DNA of 64,000 nt from Neobacillus driksii. GTDB taxonomy: Bacteria; Bacillota; Bacilli; Bacillales; Cytobacillaceae. The first letter of the stretch is position 1. Every line of letters starts with the position of its first letter. The DNA lies in NCBI RefSeq assembly GCF_013409995.1, contig NZ_JACCBX010000002.1:39827-103826 (forward strand), given 5' to 3'. The notes under the pieces are model-generated. The model saw only the letters and a program-made list of their open reading frames with translations, was not told the DNA's origin and did not search any database. Of this stretch, positions 23,927 to 33,900 are shown piece by piece. Both the position numbers and the translations under genes were made by a program.

Positions 23927-26054
23927 TGCGTTAGGTAAAGCAAATGAAAAAACGGTTTATCGTGTTCAAGGATTCACCTGAGCAGGCTGTGCTACAAAGT
24001 TCGAAAAGAACGTAAAACACCTGGATGGTGTTTCTGATGCAAGTGTAAATTTTGGTGCTGCAAAACTAACCGTTTATGGTCAGACAACGATAGAAGAAAT
24101 AGAAAAAGCAGGTGCCTTTGAAAATATAAAAGTAGTACCTGAAAAACAAAAACTTGAAGAAAAGAAAGTACCTTTTGTACAAAAACATTCAACCGTTATC
24201 GTATCAGTTCTTTTCTTACTTATAGGATGGTTTTCAGCGCAAACGTATGGGGAAGAGAGTATCCCTTCCATTCTAGCCTATGGTGCGTCTATTTTAATAG
24301 GTGGGTACCGATTATTTAAAACCGGAATAAAGAATCTACTCCAGTTGGAATTTGATATGAAAACCTTGATGACCATTGCGGTGATTGGTGCCGCGATTAT
24401 TGGAGAATGGGGAGAAGGGGCTACAGTTGTCATTCTGTTTGCAATCAGTGAAGCCCTTGAATCTTATTCCATGGACAAGGCGCGGCATTCAATCCGATCT
24501 CTCATGGATATCGCTCCAAAGGAAGCCTTAATCCGAAGAGGAAATAAGGAGTTAACAGTTGAAGTAGATGATATTCAAATTGGTGACACACTAATTGTAA
24601 AACCAGGGCAAAAAATAGCTATGGACGGCATTGTTGTTAAGGGATTTTCAACAGTGAATCAGGCAGCAATTACCGGTGAATCCGTACCCGTCGAGAAAAC
24701 GGTGAAAGATGAGGTATTTGCTGGGACCTTAAATGAAGAAGGTTTAATACAAGTACGAGTCACCAAACATGTCGACGACACTACAATCGCGAAAATCATT
24801 CATCTGGTAGAAGAAGCTCAAGCGGAAAGAGCACCATCTCAAGCATTTGTTGACCGATTTGCAAAGTATTACACCCCCATCATTATGCTCATCGCGTTAG
24901 GTGTGGCTGTTGTACCACCATTGTTCTTTGGTGGAGATTGGGAGAAATGGATCTACCAAGGCTTAGCCGCTCTAGTGGTAGGATGTCCTTGTGCGCTCGT
25001 CATTTCCACTCCTGTTGCAATCGTAACCGCAATCGGGAATGCCGCTCGAAATGGAGTGTTAATTAAAGGCGGAATTCATTTAGAAGAAATGGGCGCCATC
25101 AAAGCCATTGCTTTTGATAAAACAGGAACCCTAACTGAAGGTATTCCAGCAGTGACAGATTATTTACCGCAAGCAAATACAGACGCAAATGAACTATTTA
25201 CGATTATCGCTGCCTTAGAGAATGGTTCTCAGCACCCATTGGCATCAGCCATCCTGAAAAAAGCTGAGCAGGAACATTTACCTTATAAAGAGATTGTAAT
25301 ACAAGGTTTTTCATCGATTACAGGTAAAGGGATAAAAGGAACAGTAAACGATAAAATTTATTATATCGGAAGTCCAAATTTGTTCGAAGAAATCCTAAAT
25401 AAAAGAATTCCTATGAATATAAAGACAACGATTACGGAACTTCAAAACGAAGGTAAAACGGTGATGATCGCTGGGACGGAAACAGAAATTGCAGGAATCC
25501 TTGCGGTTGCGGATGAGGTAAGAGGCAATAGTAAATCAGTCATCCAAAAACTCCACTCGTTAGGCATTCAAGAAACGATTATGCTAACAGGGGATAATAA
25601 GGGGACTGCAATTGCCATTGGAAAACAAGTAGGGGTTTCCAATATTAAAGCTGAGTTACTCCCGCAGGATAAACTAGCCTTCATTAAAGACTTAAGAAGC
25701 AAATATGACCGTGTGGCTATGATCGGGGACGGTGTGAATGACGCACCGGCATTGGCCGCCTCCACTGTTGGTATAGCAATGGGAGGAGCTGGTACGGATA
25801 CGGCACTGGAGACTGCAGATATAGCATTAATGGCAGATGACTTAGGAAAACTGCCATTCACATTAAAACTCAGTAGAAAAGCCTTAAATATCATTAAGCA
25901 GAACATAACTTTCTCCTTAGGAATTAAACTTGTCGCATTGTTGTTAGTAATCCCAGGCTGGCTGACCCTTTGGATTGCCATATTTGCAGATATGGGCGCT
26001 ACGCTGATTGTTACCCTAAATGGTTTAAGACTTCTCAAAATCAAAGACAAATAA
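23919..26054 (+). CDS. P1B-type heavy-metal ATPase with selenocysteine in its metal-binding domain
   Basis: ATG 23919 (GGAGGGGA box) opens a 711-residue P-type ATPase when TGA at codon 21 (23979-23981) is read as Sec. Residues 13-75 form a heavy-metal-associated domain with [16 protein letters not shown], so Sec21 replaces the first Cys of the usual CxxC. The ATPase core is complete: TGES (252-255), CPC metal site (356-358), phosphorylated Asp400 in DKTGT, HP motif and [12 protein letters not shown] and overall form fit the CadA/ZntA group (Cd, Zn, Pb export). Without readthrough, the nearest start would remove the whole metal domain and first helices. Regulated by paired TCAAA boxes. Confidence 0.85.
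23983..24023 (+). promoter_or_regulatory. Candidate SECIS structure of the ATPase gene
   Basis: An outer stem CAGG/CCTG plus TGT/ACA encloses an inner stem GTTC/GAAC with loop GAAAA (24003-24007). It starts 1 base after the TGA. The fit is weaker than for the SelW gene, so this is tentative. Confidence 0.4.
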
Positions 26055-26059
26055 TAAAG

Positions 26060-26090
26060 GGCTTCCCAATAAGCGGGAAGCCTCTTAATT
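26060..26090. terminator. Terminator between convergent ATPase and PhnB-like genes
   Basis: Perfect 8-bp stem GGCTTCCC / GGGAAGCC with loop AATAAGC; T-rich on the plus side. Confidence 0.75.
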
Positions 26091-26108
26091 TTAGATAAAT
26101 TTTGTTTC

Positions 26109-26513
26109 TTACCTTACTGTAAACATCCAAGTAACTCCAAATTTGTCCTTCACGGAACCATGAAGCTTAGCAAAGAATGTTGGTTGAAGATCCATATGAA
26201 CAGTACCGTTATCTTTTAGTACATTCCAAGCTTTTATTGCACTTTCCTCAGAATTAAGCTCCACACTGATACACACTTTTCCATCGCTTTGTAAGTCCCG
26301 TCTATAATCAGAACCCAAGATATAGCCTGTTTCTGTTATTTTTAATTCTGCATGTAAAACAAGGTTTTTATCATCCTCAGCGACAGGGAAGTCTGGACTC
26401 GGAGGCATATTCCCATATTTTTGAATAGCAACCATTTCTCCATTAAAAGCTTTTTGATACAGTTTAAAAGCCTCGTCGCATTCTCTGTTAAACATTAAAT
26501 AAGGTTTAATCAT
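26109..26513 (-). CDS. PhnB-like vicinal-oxygen-chelate protein
   Basis: A 134-residue protein of the PhnB/glyoxalase-like group (MIKPYLMFNRECDEAFKLYQKAFNGE at the start, HAELKITETGYILGSDYR, GVTWMF near the end). Members are small single-domain dimers of mostly unknown substrate. ATG 26513 has an AAGGAG box 8 bases upstream; an in-frame start 7 codons earlier lacks one. Confidence 0.85.
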   Translation of the reverse strand: MIKPYLMFNRECDEAFKLYQKAFNGEMVAIQKYGNMPPSPDFPVAEDDKNLVLHAELKITETGYILGSDYRRDLQSDGKVCISVELNSEESAIKAWNVLKDNGTVHMDLQPTFFAKLHGSVKDKFGVTWMFTVR

Positions 26514-26905
26514 TATTCCAGTCTCCTTTAACAAATAGGTTTGTTATTTTCACAGTTATTCTTGATATACAAGTATGGAGAATAAACAAAGGTGATAAAA
26601 CTATTATAATCGAACATTAGTTCTGTGTTCAAGTTTTATTATATTTCATTAATAGGGAGTACAAAAGAAATGTATTCTGCAATCAAAAAATGCCGTTTAT
26701 GGCAGTATGTTTTATGTTTCAAGAGAAGATCCCCCTCACTAAGGTAATATTTGCCATAGGAACGAAAAATGACCAAATAGGAATAATATGAATTTGGAGA
26801 ATTAGGTGATTTCTCCATAATTATTTATTCCCTTGTTATTTCATAATATAAAAAATGTTGAACAAACTATTAACATTTATCATGGCTTCACAGGGGAGAG
26901 CGGTT

Positions 26906-28315
26906 ATGATTATTCTCATTTTTTATTTAATCTATATTACCATATTCGGCATTGTTATTTTTAAAGATAAACATCCGCAGGTTAGCAGCACCTTTAAGGA
27001 ACAGCATAAAGTGGAGAGATTCTATGGAAATGAGGCGTCACAGGATCGCGTGATTCTACTGGAAGAAAAAATGTTTTCAGGTCTTGCCCGTGTTAACTTA
27101 ATGCAAAATGCACAGGAGTCTATTGATGTCGCCTATTATGCCATTAAAAAAGGTTATATTACCGATTTATTATTTGGAATGATATTGGATGCGGCCGATC
27201 GTGGCGTAAAGGTAAGGATCCTTTTGGATGGAATTTTCCATGGTCTTAGATTTAGTTTAAAAGATGTTCAATACGCCTTAATCAATCATCCAAATATCGA
27301 AATTAAATATTATGAACCATTAAATCCTTTACTGCCTTGGACATGGAATAATCGATTCCATGATAAATTACTTATTATCGATAATAAGTATGCAGTTATC
27401 GGCGGCAGAAATATCGGGAATCGTTATTTTATTCAAGAAGGTGAAAAATCCTCTACGAATGACCGAGATGTTCTGATCATTAATACGGATCCTAAGACAA
27501 AGGAAGGCAGTGTTTTGAATCAAATGGAAGGCTACTTTAATCAAGTCTGGGACCATCCATTTACAAAGGTTCCTTTTGAAAAGCTATCCTCACGCCAACA
27601 AAAGAAAGCAAAAAAAGCCAATCAACAATTAAAACATAAACTAGAGAATTTGAGAAAAACGGATAAAAAAATATTTAATAATTATTATGATTGGGTGAAA
27701 ATGTCCCTTCCTACAAAAAAAATCACCTTTATTCATAATCCTATACAGAGATTTAATAAAGAACCTTGGGCTTGGTATGATTTAACAAATCTCATGAAGA
27801 ATTCGAAAAAGTCCTTAGTCATCCAAAGCCCGTATGTTATTCCAACGAAACCGATGCTTCCTTATATGGATACGTTACAAGTACCTCCAGAAAAGATAAC
27901 AATTTTAACGAACTCGTTAGCAGCGTCGGCCAATGTAGTGGCCTATTCAGGACATATTAAACATATTAACGGGATGGTAAAAAAGGGTGTGAATATATGG
28001 GAATATCAGGGGCCGGACTCCATACATGCCAAAACATTTATCTTTGATGATCGATTGAGTGCCATTGGAGCATTTAATATGGATTCCAGATCGACGTTTT
28101 TAAATACAGAGTCCATGGTCGTCATTGATAGCGTGGAATTTACCGAAAATCTCGAAAAGGAAATGAATCATTATTTTAAAAAGAGCTTAAAGGTAGCAAA
28201 GGATGAATCGTATATAGAGGACCCAAACTTAAAACCAGGTAAAGCAAGTTGGGTTAAATCATTCAGTATAAAAGGACTATCCTATATAACGGCTTTATTC
28301 CAGCATTTATTATAA
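26906..28315 (+). CDS. Phospholipase D/cardiolipin synthase-like membrane protein
   Basis: A membrane-anchored phospholipase D superfamily protein of about 469 residues. The N-terminal helix is MIILIFYLIYITIFGIVIF. Two catalytic HKD motifs are visible: FHDKLLIIDNKYAVIGGRN and SIHAKTFIFDDRLSAIGAFN. The Lys-rich insert between them (about residues 225-270) is longer than in standard Cls, and only one N-terminal helix is present, so it resembles YwiE/YwjE-type or YmdC-like proteins more than the main Cls. ATG 26906 follows GGGGAGAG; ATG 26855 is in frame but lacks a ribosome binding site. Confidence 0.82.
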   Translation: MIILIFYLIYITIFGIVIFKDKHPQVSSTFKEQHKVERFYGNEASQDRVILLEEKMFSGLARVNLMQNAQESIDVAYYAIKKGYITDLLFGMILDAADRGVKVRILLDGIFHGLRFSLKDVQYALINHPNIEIKYYEPLNPLLPWTWNNRFHDKLLIIDNKYAVIGGRNIGNRYFIQEGEKSSTNDRDVLIINTDPKTKEGSVLNQMEGYFNQVWDHPFTKVPFEKLSSRQQKKAKKANQQLKHKLENLRKTDKKIFNNYYDWVKMSLPTKKITFIHNPIQRFNKEPWAWYDLTNLMKNSKKSLVIQSPYVIPTKPMLPYMDTLQVPPEKITILTNSLAASANVVAYSGHIKHINGMVKKGVNIWEYQGPDSIHAKTFIFDDRLSAIGAFNMDSRSTFLNTESMVVIDSVEFTENLEKEMNHYFKKSLKVAKDESYIEDPNLKPGKASWVKSFSIKGLSYITALFQHLL

Positions 28316-28396
28316 GGCTCCACTCAATAAACTTTGAGTAAGGATTAATAAATATACTGCCAATTAATTCATCAATTAATTGCCAGAAACACAAAA

Positions 28397-28429
28397 GAAA
28401 AGCTGTCGATGATTACTCGACAGCTTTTA
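28397..28429. terminator. Bidirectional terminator
   Basis: AAAAGCTGTCGA / TCGACAGCTTTT stem with loop TGATTAC (approximate) between convergent genes. Confidence 0.85.
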
Positions 28430-28768
28430 AGGTTCAATTTTGCGATCTTCTTCCCAATATCGGACACTCTCCGTCTTAGATGTGGGTTCTCTTTTTACCA
28501 CTTTGCCTGCTTCGTCGTAATAGACTTCATATTCCTGATAGATTTCCACGAAATAACCGTTCATTTTTTTTATATCATCGAGCCTATATTCCAACACTGG
28601 CACATCTGTCGGCGGTTCTACGTCTACCGGTTGTGCCGCAGCAGGTTCACTGATTGTCGAGTAGGAATATTTGCTATGGATAAATGAATACGGCGAATCA
28701 AGATAGGCTACAAGTGCAACAATGAGACACAGGAATAAAAACGTCGTGAAATGAGAGGCTAGTTTCAT
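28427..28768 (-). CDS. Hypothetical membrane-anchored protein
   Basis: A 113-residue protein with an N-terminal hydrophobic helix (HFTTFLFLCLIVALVAYL), then a Pro/Glu-rich linker and a charged C-terminal part rich in Tyr and Glu (YFVEIYQEYEVYYDEAG). No family recognised. Start ATG 28768 with AAAAGGAGTCG box. Transcribed alone, convergent to the phospholipase gene. Confidence 0.7.
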   Translation of the reverse strand: MKLASHFTTFLFLCLIVALVAYLDSPYSFIHSKYSYSTISEPAAAQPVDVEPPTDVPVLEYRLDDIKKMNGYFVEIYQEYEVYYDEAGKVVKREPTSKTESVRYWEEDRKIEP

Positions 28769-28834
28769 TCATCTCGACTCCTTTTTACAAGTACATCCTC
28801 GTAACCTATCTTATGCATGTCCTTTTCACATATG

Positions 28835-30031
28835 CTAGTTTGTTTTAACCACTAGAGCTTTTGTCCGGTAAAATTGATATAGTACCAAGGCCATAACTGA
28901 AATGATGGCTCCAGATATATAAGGTAATCCGATTGAAAGGGAGAACAGCCATCCTCCAAGAGGAGGACCAATAATTCTGCCTAACGAGTCAAAGGAAGAA
29001 AGTAATCCGGTTGCACTTCCATGTCCTGCGTCAGTAGTTTTCGTCAGCAGGGAAGAGACACTAGGACGAATGACGCCATTTCCAATCCCAAAGATTGATA
29101 AAAAGATAGCGGCTGTTGTAAAACTATCAACAAACAGGATTAATCCGAAACCAATTGCAGATACAACAATTCCACCTTGAATAACTTTTCCTTCACCATA
29201 TTTCTTTGTTAATCTGCCAACCATACCGCCCTGTACCAATGCTCCAGCAAATCCCATAATCATGAATATATAGCCTAGCTGAGTAGCACCTAAGCCTGCT
29301 TTTTGCGCTGCAAAGTAGGCAAATGTAGCCTCTAAGCCTGATAAAGAAAGAGAAATTAACAACTGTAATAAGAACAATACCGACGCTGGTCCAGAAAAAG
29401 CCTTCCATCTGGATTGAGTCCTGCTTTGGTCCTCTGCAGCATTATCTTTTTGTAAGGATTCCTTCAAGAAAAAGAAAATAATAACTAAGGTTATCAAGGA
29501 AGAGGCACCTGCTAGGTAAAATGGCATACTCATACTTGATTTTGAAAATATACCGCCAATAGCAGGACCAAATACAAATCCTAGTCCTACTGCTGCTCCT
29601 ACAATCCCCATTCCTTTTCCACGGTTTTCAGGTGTGGTAACATCAGCGACATAGGCCATCGCAGTCGGCATATTGGCTGAAGAAAGGACTCCCCCGATAA
29701 TTCGTGCCGCGAACAACATCCAGAGTTCAGTAGCCATTGCTTGGATAAAGAAGGATAATGATAATCCAGCAATTCCAATCATCATAATCGGCTTACGACC
29801 GATACGGTCTGATAATTTCCCCCAAACTGGTGCAAAGATAAGCTGCATCAGCGAATAAACAGCCATTAATAAGCCTAATTGCGTAGGGGATGCACCCATT
29901 TCTTCTGCATAAAATGGCAGAACAGGAATAATGATCCCAAAGCCTATCATAACAAGGAACATAACTAAAAATAAAATAGGTAAAGCCTTTTTTGTTTCCA
30001 AATAACTCCAACTCCTAAATGATCTGAACAT
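28835..30031 (-). CDS. MFS multidrug/tetracycline-type efflux transporter
   Basis: A 398-residue major facilitator of the DHA1 group with 12 predicted helices. Motif A GKLSDRIGRKPIM lies in the loop between helices 2 and 3, and motif C GAAVGLGFVFGPAIGG in helix 5 marks it as a drug/H+ antiporter. Related Bacillus proteins include Bmr, Blt and YttB. No regulator is adjacent, so the substrate is unknown. Confidence 0.87.
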   Translation of the reverse strand: MFRSFRSWSYLETKKALPILFLVMFLVMIGFGIIIPVLPFYAEEMGASPTQLGLLMAVYSLMQLIFAPVWGKLSDRIGRKPIMMIGIAGLSLSFFIQAMATELWMLFAARIIGGVLSSANMPTAMAYVADVTTPENRGKGMGIVGAAVGLGFVFGPAIGGIFSKSSMSMPFYLAGASSLITLVIIFFFLKESLQKDNAAEDQSRTQSRWKAFSGPASVLFLLQLLISLSLSGLEATFAYFAAQKAGLGATQLGYIFMIMGFAGALVQGGMVGRLTKKYGEGKVIQGGIVVSAIGFGLILFVDSFTTAAIFLSIFGIGNGVIRPSVSSLLTKTTDAGHGSATGLLSSFDSLGRIIGPPLGGWLFSLSIGLPYISGAIISVMALVLYQFYRTKALVVKTN

Positions 30032-30223
30032 TATGTAAAAAGTACTACAAATTTTGGCGCTATGCTTAGGATAATAGAAAACATGAATCTAATACAAGCA
30101 TTTCAAATTATTATTTAAAATAAATTTCTAAGATCTAAGGAGGTCACCCGATTAATCCCTAGCAATAGGATAGCACGGGTTCTATCATCTGCTAGCAGGG
30201 CTATACCAGGTTGGTATAGATAA

Positions 30224-30258
30224 AAAAGAGCACAAGTCAAAAGGGACATGTGCTCTTT
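30224..30258 (-). terminator. Terminator of the phosphonate transport operon
   Basis: AAGAGCACA / TGTGCTCTT stem with T run on the minus strand, overlapping the phnE stop. Confidence 0.8.
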
Positions 30259-31894
30259 ATTTAACAGCTTTACGAGTTGTTTCTGATGCAAAGTCTGCTA
30301 TAAGGACAAGAATCATGTAACACAATAATAGTAACGTAATTTGTGTATAGTTAAAATAACTCATCGCAAGCTTAAAGTCCATCCCCAGACCACCTGCACC
30401 TACAAATCCAACTACAATAGTCGTTCTCATAATAACTTCCCATCTATATAGAATATAGGTAAGAAATCTTGGCAGGACAATGGGTAGAATTCCGTAAAAA
30501 AGGATCTCAATTTTCGAAGCACCTGAAGCTGCTAGGTTTCTAATTGGACGAGGGTCCATATCTTCAACAACCTCTGCCCAAAGCTTTCCAAGAATTCCAA
30601 AGTTGTGAAGGGCTAGGGCTAAAGCGCCAGGTAAGATTCCAGGTTTAAAAATAAAGATAATCATCATCGCCCAGACTAACTCTGGAACAGACCTTGAAAA
30701 AATATAAAGAAGACGGATAAAAGCGAATAACGGCCAATTATACCATCTCTTTTTTAATGTAAGATTTCCATTCGCAATATTCCGTGCGGCAGGAATTACT
30801 GTAATGAAAGCCACAATCGTAGAAAAACCAATGGCCATTATGCTCATTTCAAGTGTTTCCAACGTAAGCTTGAGTGCATTTGCCCAGCTTTCTCCATCTA
30901 GGAAGGCTGGATTCTCCTGATTGATTCCCAGCAGACCGCCGAAGAACTTTTTAGCATATTCCATATTTTTCTCAGAAAACAGCTCATACAATCTAGCATT
31001 TTCACCATACGTAATATACATCCAAGAACCCATTATTAACAATGTAGCAAAAAGCACTGACATCCAGCCAGAAGCAAAGACACTTTTTCTTTTATGATCG
31101 GTTAATCCCTTACGAACAAGATGACTCCAGCCATCAACTAATATCACAAGAGCAATTAAGAAGAAGACAAAAGTCCAAACGGCATCGTATTTTAAATCCG
31201 AAAGTGCCAATTGAATTTGAAAACCTAGTCCTCCTAAGCCAACAAAACTCATAATGGCGGATGAACGAATTGCACATTCAAACCGGTACATGGTATAACT
31301 GATAAAATCTGCCCAAACCAACGGGAGGAAACCATAAACTAATGTTTGAAGCCGAGAGGACCCTGCTGCCTTTAAGGCGATGATCGGCTCTACAGGTACA
31401 TCATTTAGCATATCTGCAAAAATGCGACCTAAAATACCACCATAAGGAATCGCAAGTGCAAGGATTGCAGCATATGGAGATAATCCAACTGCTGCCACAA
31501 AAAGCCATGCCCATATTAATTCATGAATGGAACGAGTAAAACCAAGTATTCCTCTAAAAAACACCTTTGAAATAAAGCGCGAGAATTTACTAGTTGTTAA
31601 CGTTCCAGATGCAAGGACACCAACAATAAAAGCATAAACAATTGCCAGCGACATCCCCGCTACTGCATAAGCTAACGTAATCCATGCTGATTCCAACCCG
31701 GCTAAAAGTATGCTTGGTGCCAAATTAGGCTGGATAAGTCCTTCAAAAATCTGCAGCATGGTTGGAATACCGCCTGCATGGAACAGCTCTCTGTTCCAAT
31801 GAATAGAGGTAAGACTCCATAGGAACACTGCCAGCAACAGTAAAGTAAGAATGAATCGCTTATGCAATTTAAGGGAAGAGATTAGCTTCATCAT
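30257..31894 (-). CDS. phnE: Phosphonate ABC transporter permease, two fused PhnE domains
   Basis: A 545-residue inner-membrane permease in which two PhnE domains are fused. The first EAA-type loop (ALKAAGSSRLQTLVYGFLPLV) lies in the N-terminal half and the second (NLAASGASKIEILFYGILPIV) in the C-terminal half. In many bacteria the permease is one or two separate polypeptides. The preferred start ATG 31894 has an AAGGAG box 10 bases upstream, which lies inside the end of phnC. With PhnC and PhnD it would import phosphonate or phosphite; no C-P lyase or hydrolase is in the window. Confidence 0.9.
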   Translation of the reverse strand: MMKLISSLKLHKRFILTLLLLAVFLWSLTSIHWNRELFHAGGIPTMLQIFEGLIQPNLAPSILLAGLESAWITLAYAVAGMSLAIVYAFIVGVLASGTLTTSKFSRFISKVFFRGILGFTRSIHELIWAWLFVAAVGLSPYAAILALAIPYGGILGRIFADMLNDVPVEPIIALKAAGSSRLQTLVYGFLPLVWADFISYTMYRFECAIRSSAIMSFVGLGGLGFQIQLALSDLKYDAVWTFVFFLIALVILVDGWSHLVRKGLTDHKRKSVFASGWMSVLFATLLIMGSWMYITYGENARLYELFSEKNMEYAKKFFGGLLGINQENPAFLDGESWANALKLTLETLEMSIMAIGFSTIVAFITVIPAARNIANGNLTLKKRWYNWPLFAFIRLLYIFSRSVPELVWAMMIIFIFKPGILPGALALALHNFGILGKLWAEVVEDMDPRPIRNLAASGASKIEILFYGILPIVLPRFLTYILYRWEVIMRTTIVVGFVGAGGLGMDFKLAMSYFNYTQITLLLLCYMILVLIADFASETTRKAVK

Positions 31895-31895
31895 A

Positions 31896-32648
31896 CTAAT
31901 CATTCTCCTTAAGCTGATAAAGCTCAGTCAACAGCTCATCACTTACTTTTTCTGTTGGCAAATCAAAAAATATTTCGCCATTTTTGAGAGAAATGATTCT
32001 TGTAAAATACTTTCGTGCGTATTCCACTGAATGCAGACTAGCCACTAACGTTTGATTTTTCTCTGAAACAATTTTTGTCAGCATGGAAAGTACATCGTCC
32101 GCTCGAGCAGGATCAAGAGAGGCAACGGGTTCATCCGCTAAAATGATCTCTGGATTTTGTACCATTAATCTCGCCATTGCCACACGCTGTTGTTCACCGC
32201 CTGACAATGTCGCCGTTATTTTGTAGGGTTTATCTCCAAGTCCGACTCTTCCAAGTGCCGTAATCGCTGATTCTTTTTCTTGAGGGATCAGGAGTGAAAA
32301 TAATGACTTGAATAATCCCCACTCTGATAATTTGCCGGCAAGAACATTATGAATAACTGCCAAAGGACCAATTAAATCGAATTGCTGGCGTATGACACCA
32401 ATTTTCTTCGCAAACATCTTTCCTCGTTTGTAATCCGCGAGAGGCAGACTATCTATTAGAAGCTCACCACTTTGAAGAGGAACAAGACCCGCAATGGAAT
32501 TCAATAAAGTCGTTTTTCCAGCGCCGCTCGGACCAATCAAGGCCACCAATTCACCTTGTTTAATAGAAAAAGAAAGGGAAGATAAGGCTATCTTCCGCTC
32601 AAAATGTTTTGATATTTTTTTTGCTTCAATTATCGTTTTTGAAGACAT
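31896..32648 (-). CDS. phnC: Phosphonate ABC transporter ATPase
   Basis: A 250-residue ABC ATPase with Walker A GPSGAGKTT, signature LSGGEQQRVAMARL and Walker B IILADEPVASLDP. Similarity to PhnC and its position between phnD and phnE support the assignment. It ends 1 base before the phnE start and begins 13 bases after phnD. Confidence 0.92.
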   Translation of the reverse strand: MSSKTIIEAKKISKHFERKIALSSLSFSIKQGELVALIGPSGAGKTTLLNSIAGLVPLQSGELLIDSLPLADYKRGKMFAKKIGVIRQQFDLIGPLAVIHNVLAGKLSEWGLFKSLFSLLIPQEKESAITALGRVGLGDKPYKITATLSGGEQQRVAMARLMVQNPEIILADEPVASLDPARADDVLSMLTKIVSEKNQTLVASLHSVEYARKYFTRIISLKNGEIFFDLPTEKVSDELLTELYQLKEND

Positions 32649-32661
32649 GTTACAACACCTA

Positions 32662-33570
32662 CTACTTTATAATCTCTAATTCTTTCGCAACTTTTTCAAT
32701 CTTTTCATAGTTATCATTTTTAGTTTCAATAAACTTGTCGGTTTGGAATAAGTCAGCAATTTCTTTTGAATTGCCTGGCATGGAAAGAAGGGAGTCTTTT
32801 ACCTTTTGCTTAGCATCACCGCCAAATACCTCTTCTACATTACTATTAATGGTCCAGTTATAGTCATAATAATCTGGTGTAGTGTAGAAAACTTTCACTT
32901 TGCTTGTATCTACTTTACCTTCTTTTACAGCTGCTTCCCAAACAGAAATATTTAACGCACCTGCTTGGAAGGAACCCGATTCGATTAGCTTATAAGTTGT
33001 ATCATGGGATCCCGAGAAGTTAGGTTTTCCATTAAAGTCAGTGTTAGGGTCAATGCCTTCTTCATTTAAGAAATAACGCGGCATTAAATGTCCTGATGTA
33101 GAGCTTTCACTGCCAAATGTGAATGATTTTCCTTTTAAATCAGCTAATGTATTAATACCTGAGCCCTCTTGAGTAATAAATACGGATTTAAATTCTGCGT
33201 CACGTGGTCGTTGTACAATGGATTCGGAGTCTGGTACAAGGTTTCTCGCCTGTACACTTGTTAATCCTCCAAACCATGCTAAATGAATTTCTCCACGTTG
33301 AAACCCTGTTACTAAAGCTGAATAATCAACAGAAGGGACAAATTCAACCTTCATTCCAGTTTCTTCACTTAATTGCTTAGCCACTGCTTCCATACCGGAT
33401 TGTAGGAAAGCGGCATTTTGATCGGGAATTGCACCAATTTTGAAAACTTCCTCTGATTTAGATTGTTTATTTCCTTCTTTTTCACCATTTGCTTTATCTT
33501 CAGTTTGCCCACAAGCTGCTAATGAAAAAACAAGCATGAATAAAATAATACCTGTTAACCATTTCTTCAT
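32662..33570 (-). CDS. phnD: Phosphonate-binding lipoprotein
   Basis: A 302-residue substrate-binding lipoprotein (signal MKKWLTGIILFMLVFSLAAC, lipidated Cys20). The PhnD fold is shown by LAWFGGLTSVQAR, GSESSTSGHLMPRYFL (ligand serines) and SGSHDTTYKLIESGSFQAGAL. ATG 33570 with GAGGTGA box is chosen over an upstream codon. First gene of phnD-phnC-phnE. Confidence 0.92.
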   Translation of the reverse strand: MKKWLTGIILFMLVFSLAACGQTEDKANGEKEGNKQSKSEEVFKIGAIPDQNAAFLQSGMEAVAKQLSEETGMKVEFVPSVDYSALVTGFQRGEIHLAWFGGLTSVQARNLVPDSESIVQRPRDAEFKSVFITQEGSGINTLADLKGKSFTFGSESSTSGHLMPRYFLNEEGIDPNTDFNGKPNFSGSHDTTYKLIESGSFQAGALNISVWEAAVKEGKVDTSKVKVFYTTPDYYDYNWTINSNVEEVFGGDAKQKVKDSLLSMPGNSKEIADLFQTDKFIETKNDNYEKIEKVAKELEIIK

Positions 33571-33900
33571 AAGTGTATTCACCTCATTAATTATGTAACT
33601 ATACAAAGTAGTTAGTACCTTGCCCCTTGATTATAAAGAATCGTATCATTCTATTAAATTCATTTTATCTATTAAACCAATGGGGATTAATCTAAATTAC
33701 CGATAGGAAAGTAATAGGTAAATAGTAACAATCCCTTGATAATAAGGAAATCTCCCGCACATAATTTGGGAGCTTAACGTTTCTTTATGCGTTGATTTTT
33801 TGTGACCATTCTTCGACTTCAAAACAAAATCACTATAAAAAAAAGGACAACAGGAATAAAAATAGAATTTATCAGGTAAGAAGATAGTGGAGGTGAGTGT

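Noticed and set aside
26644-26745. Possible 25-codon peptide before the phospholipase gene
   Set aside because: Short, no convincing ribosome binding site and no similarity; the approximately 300-base gap otherwise shows nothing I can support.
30201-30219. Inverted repeat CTATACC-N5-GGTATAG downstream of the phn operon
   Set aside because: No T run on either strand and no nearby gene start fits an operator; too little to call beyond a small palindrome.
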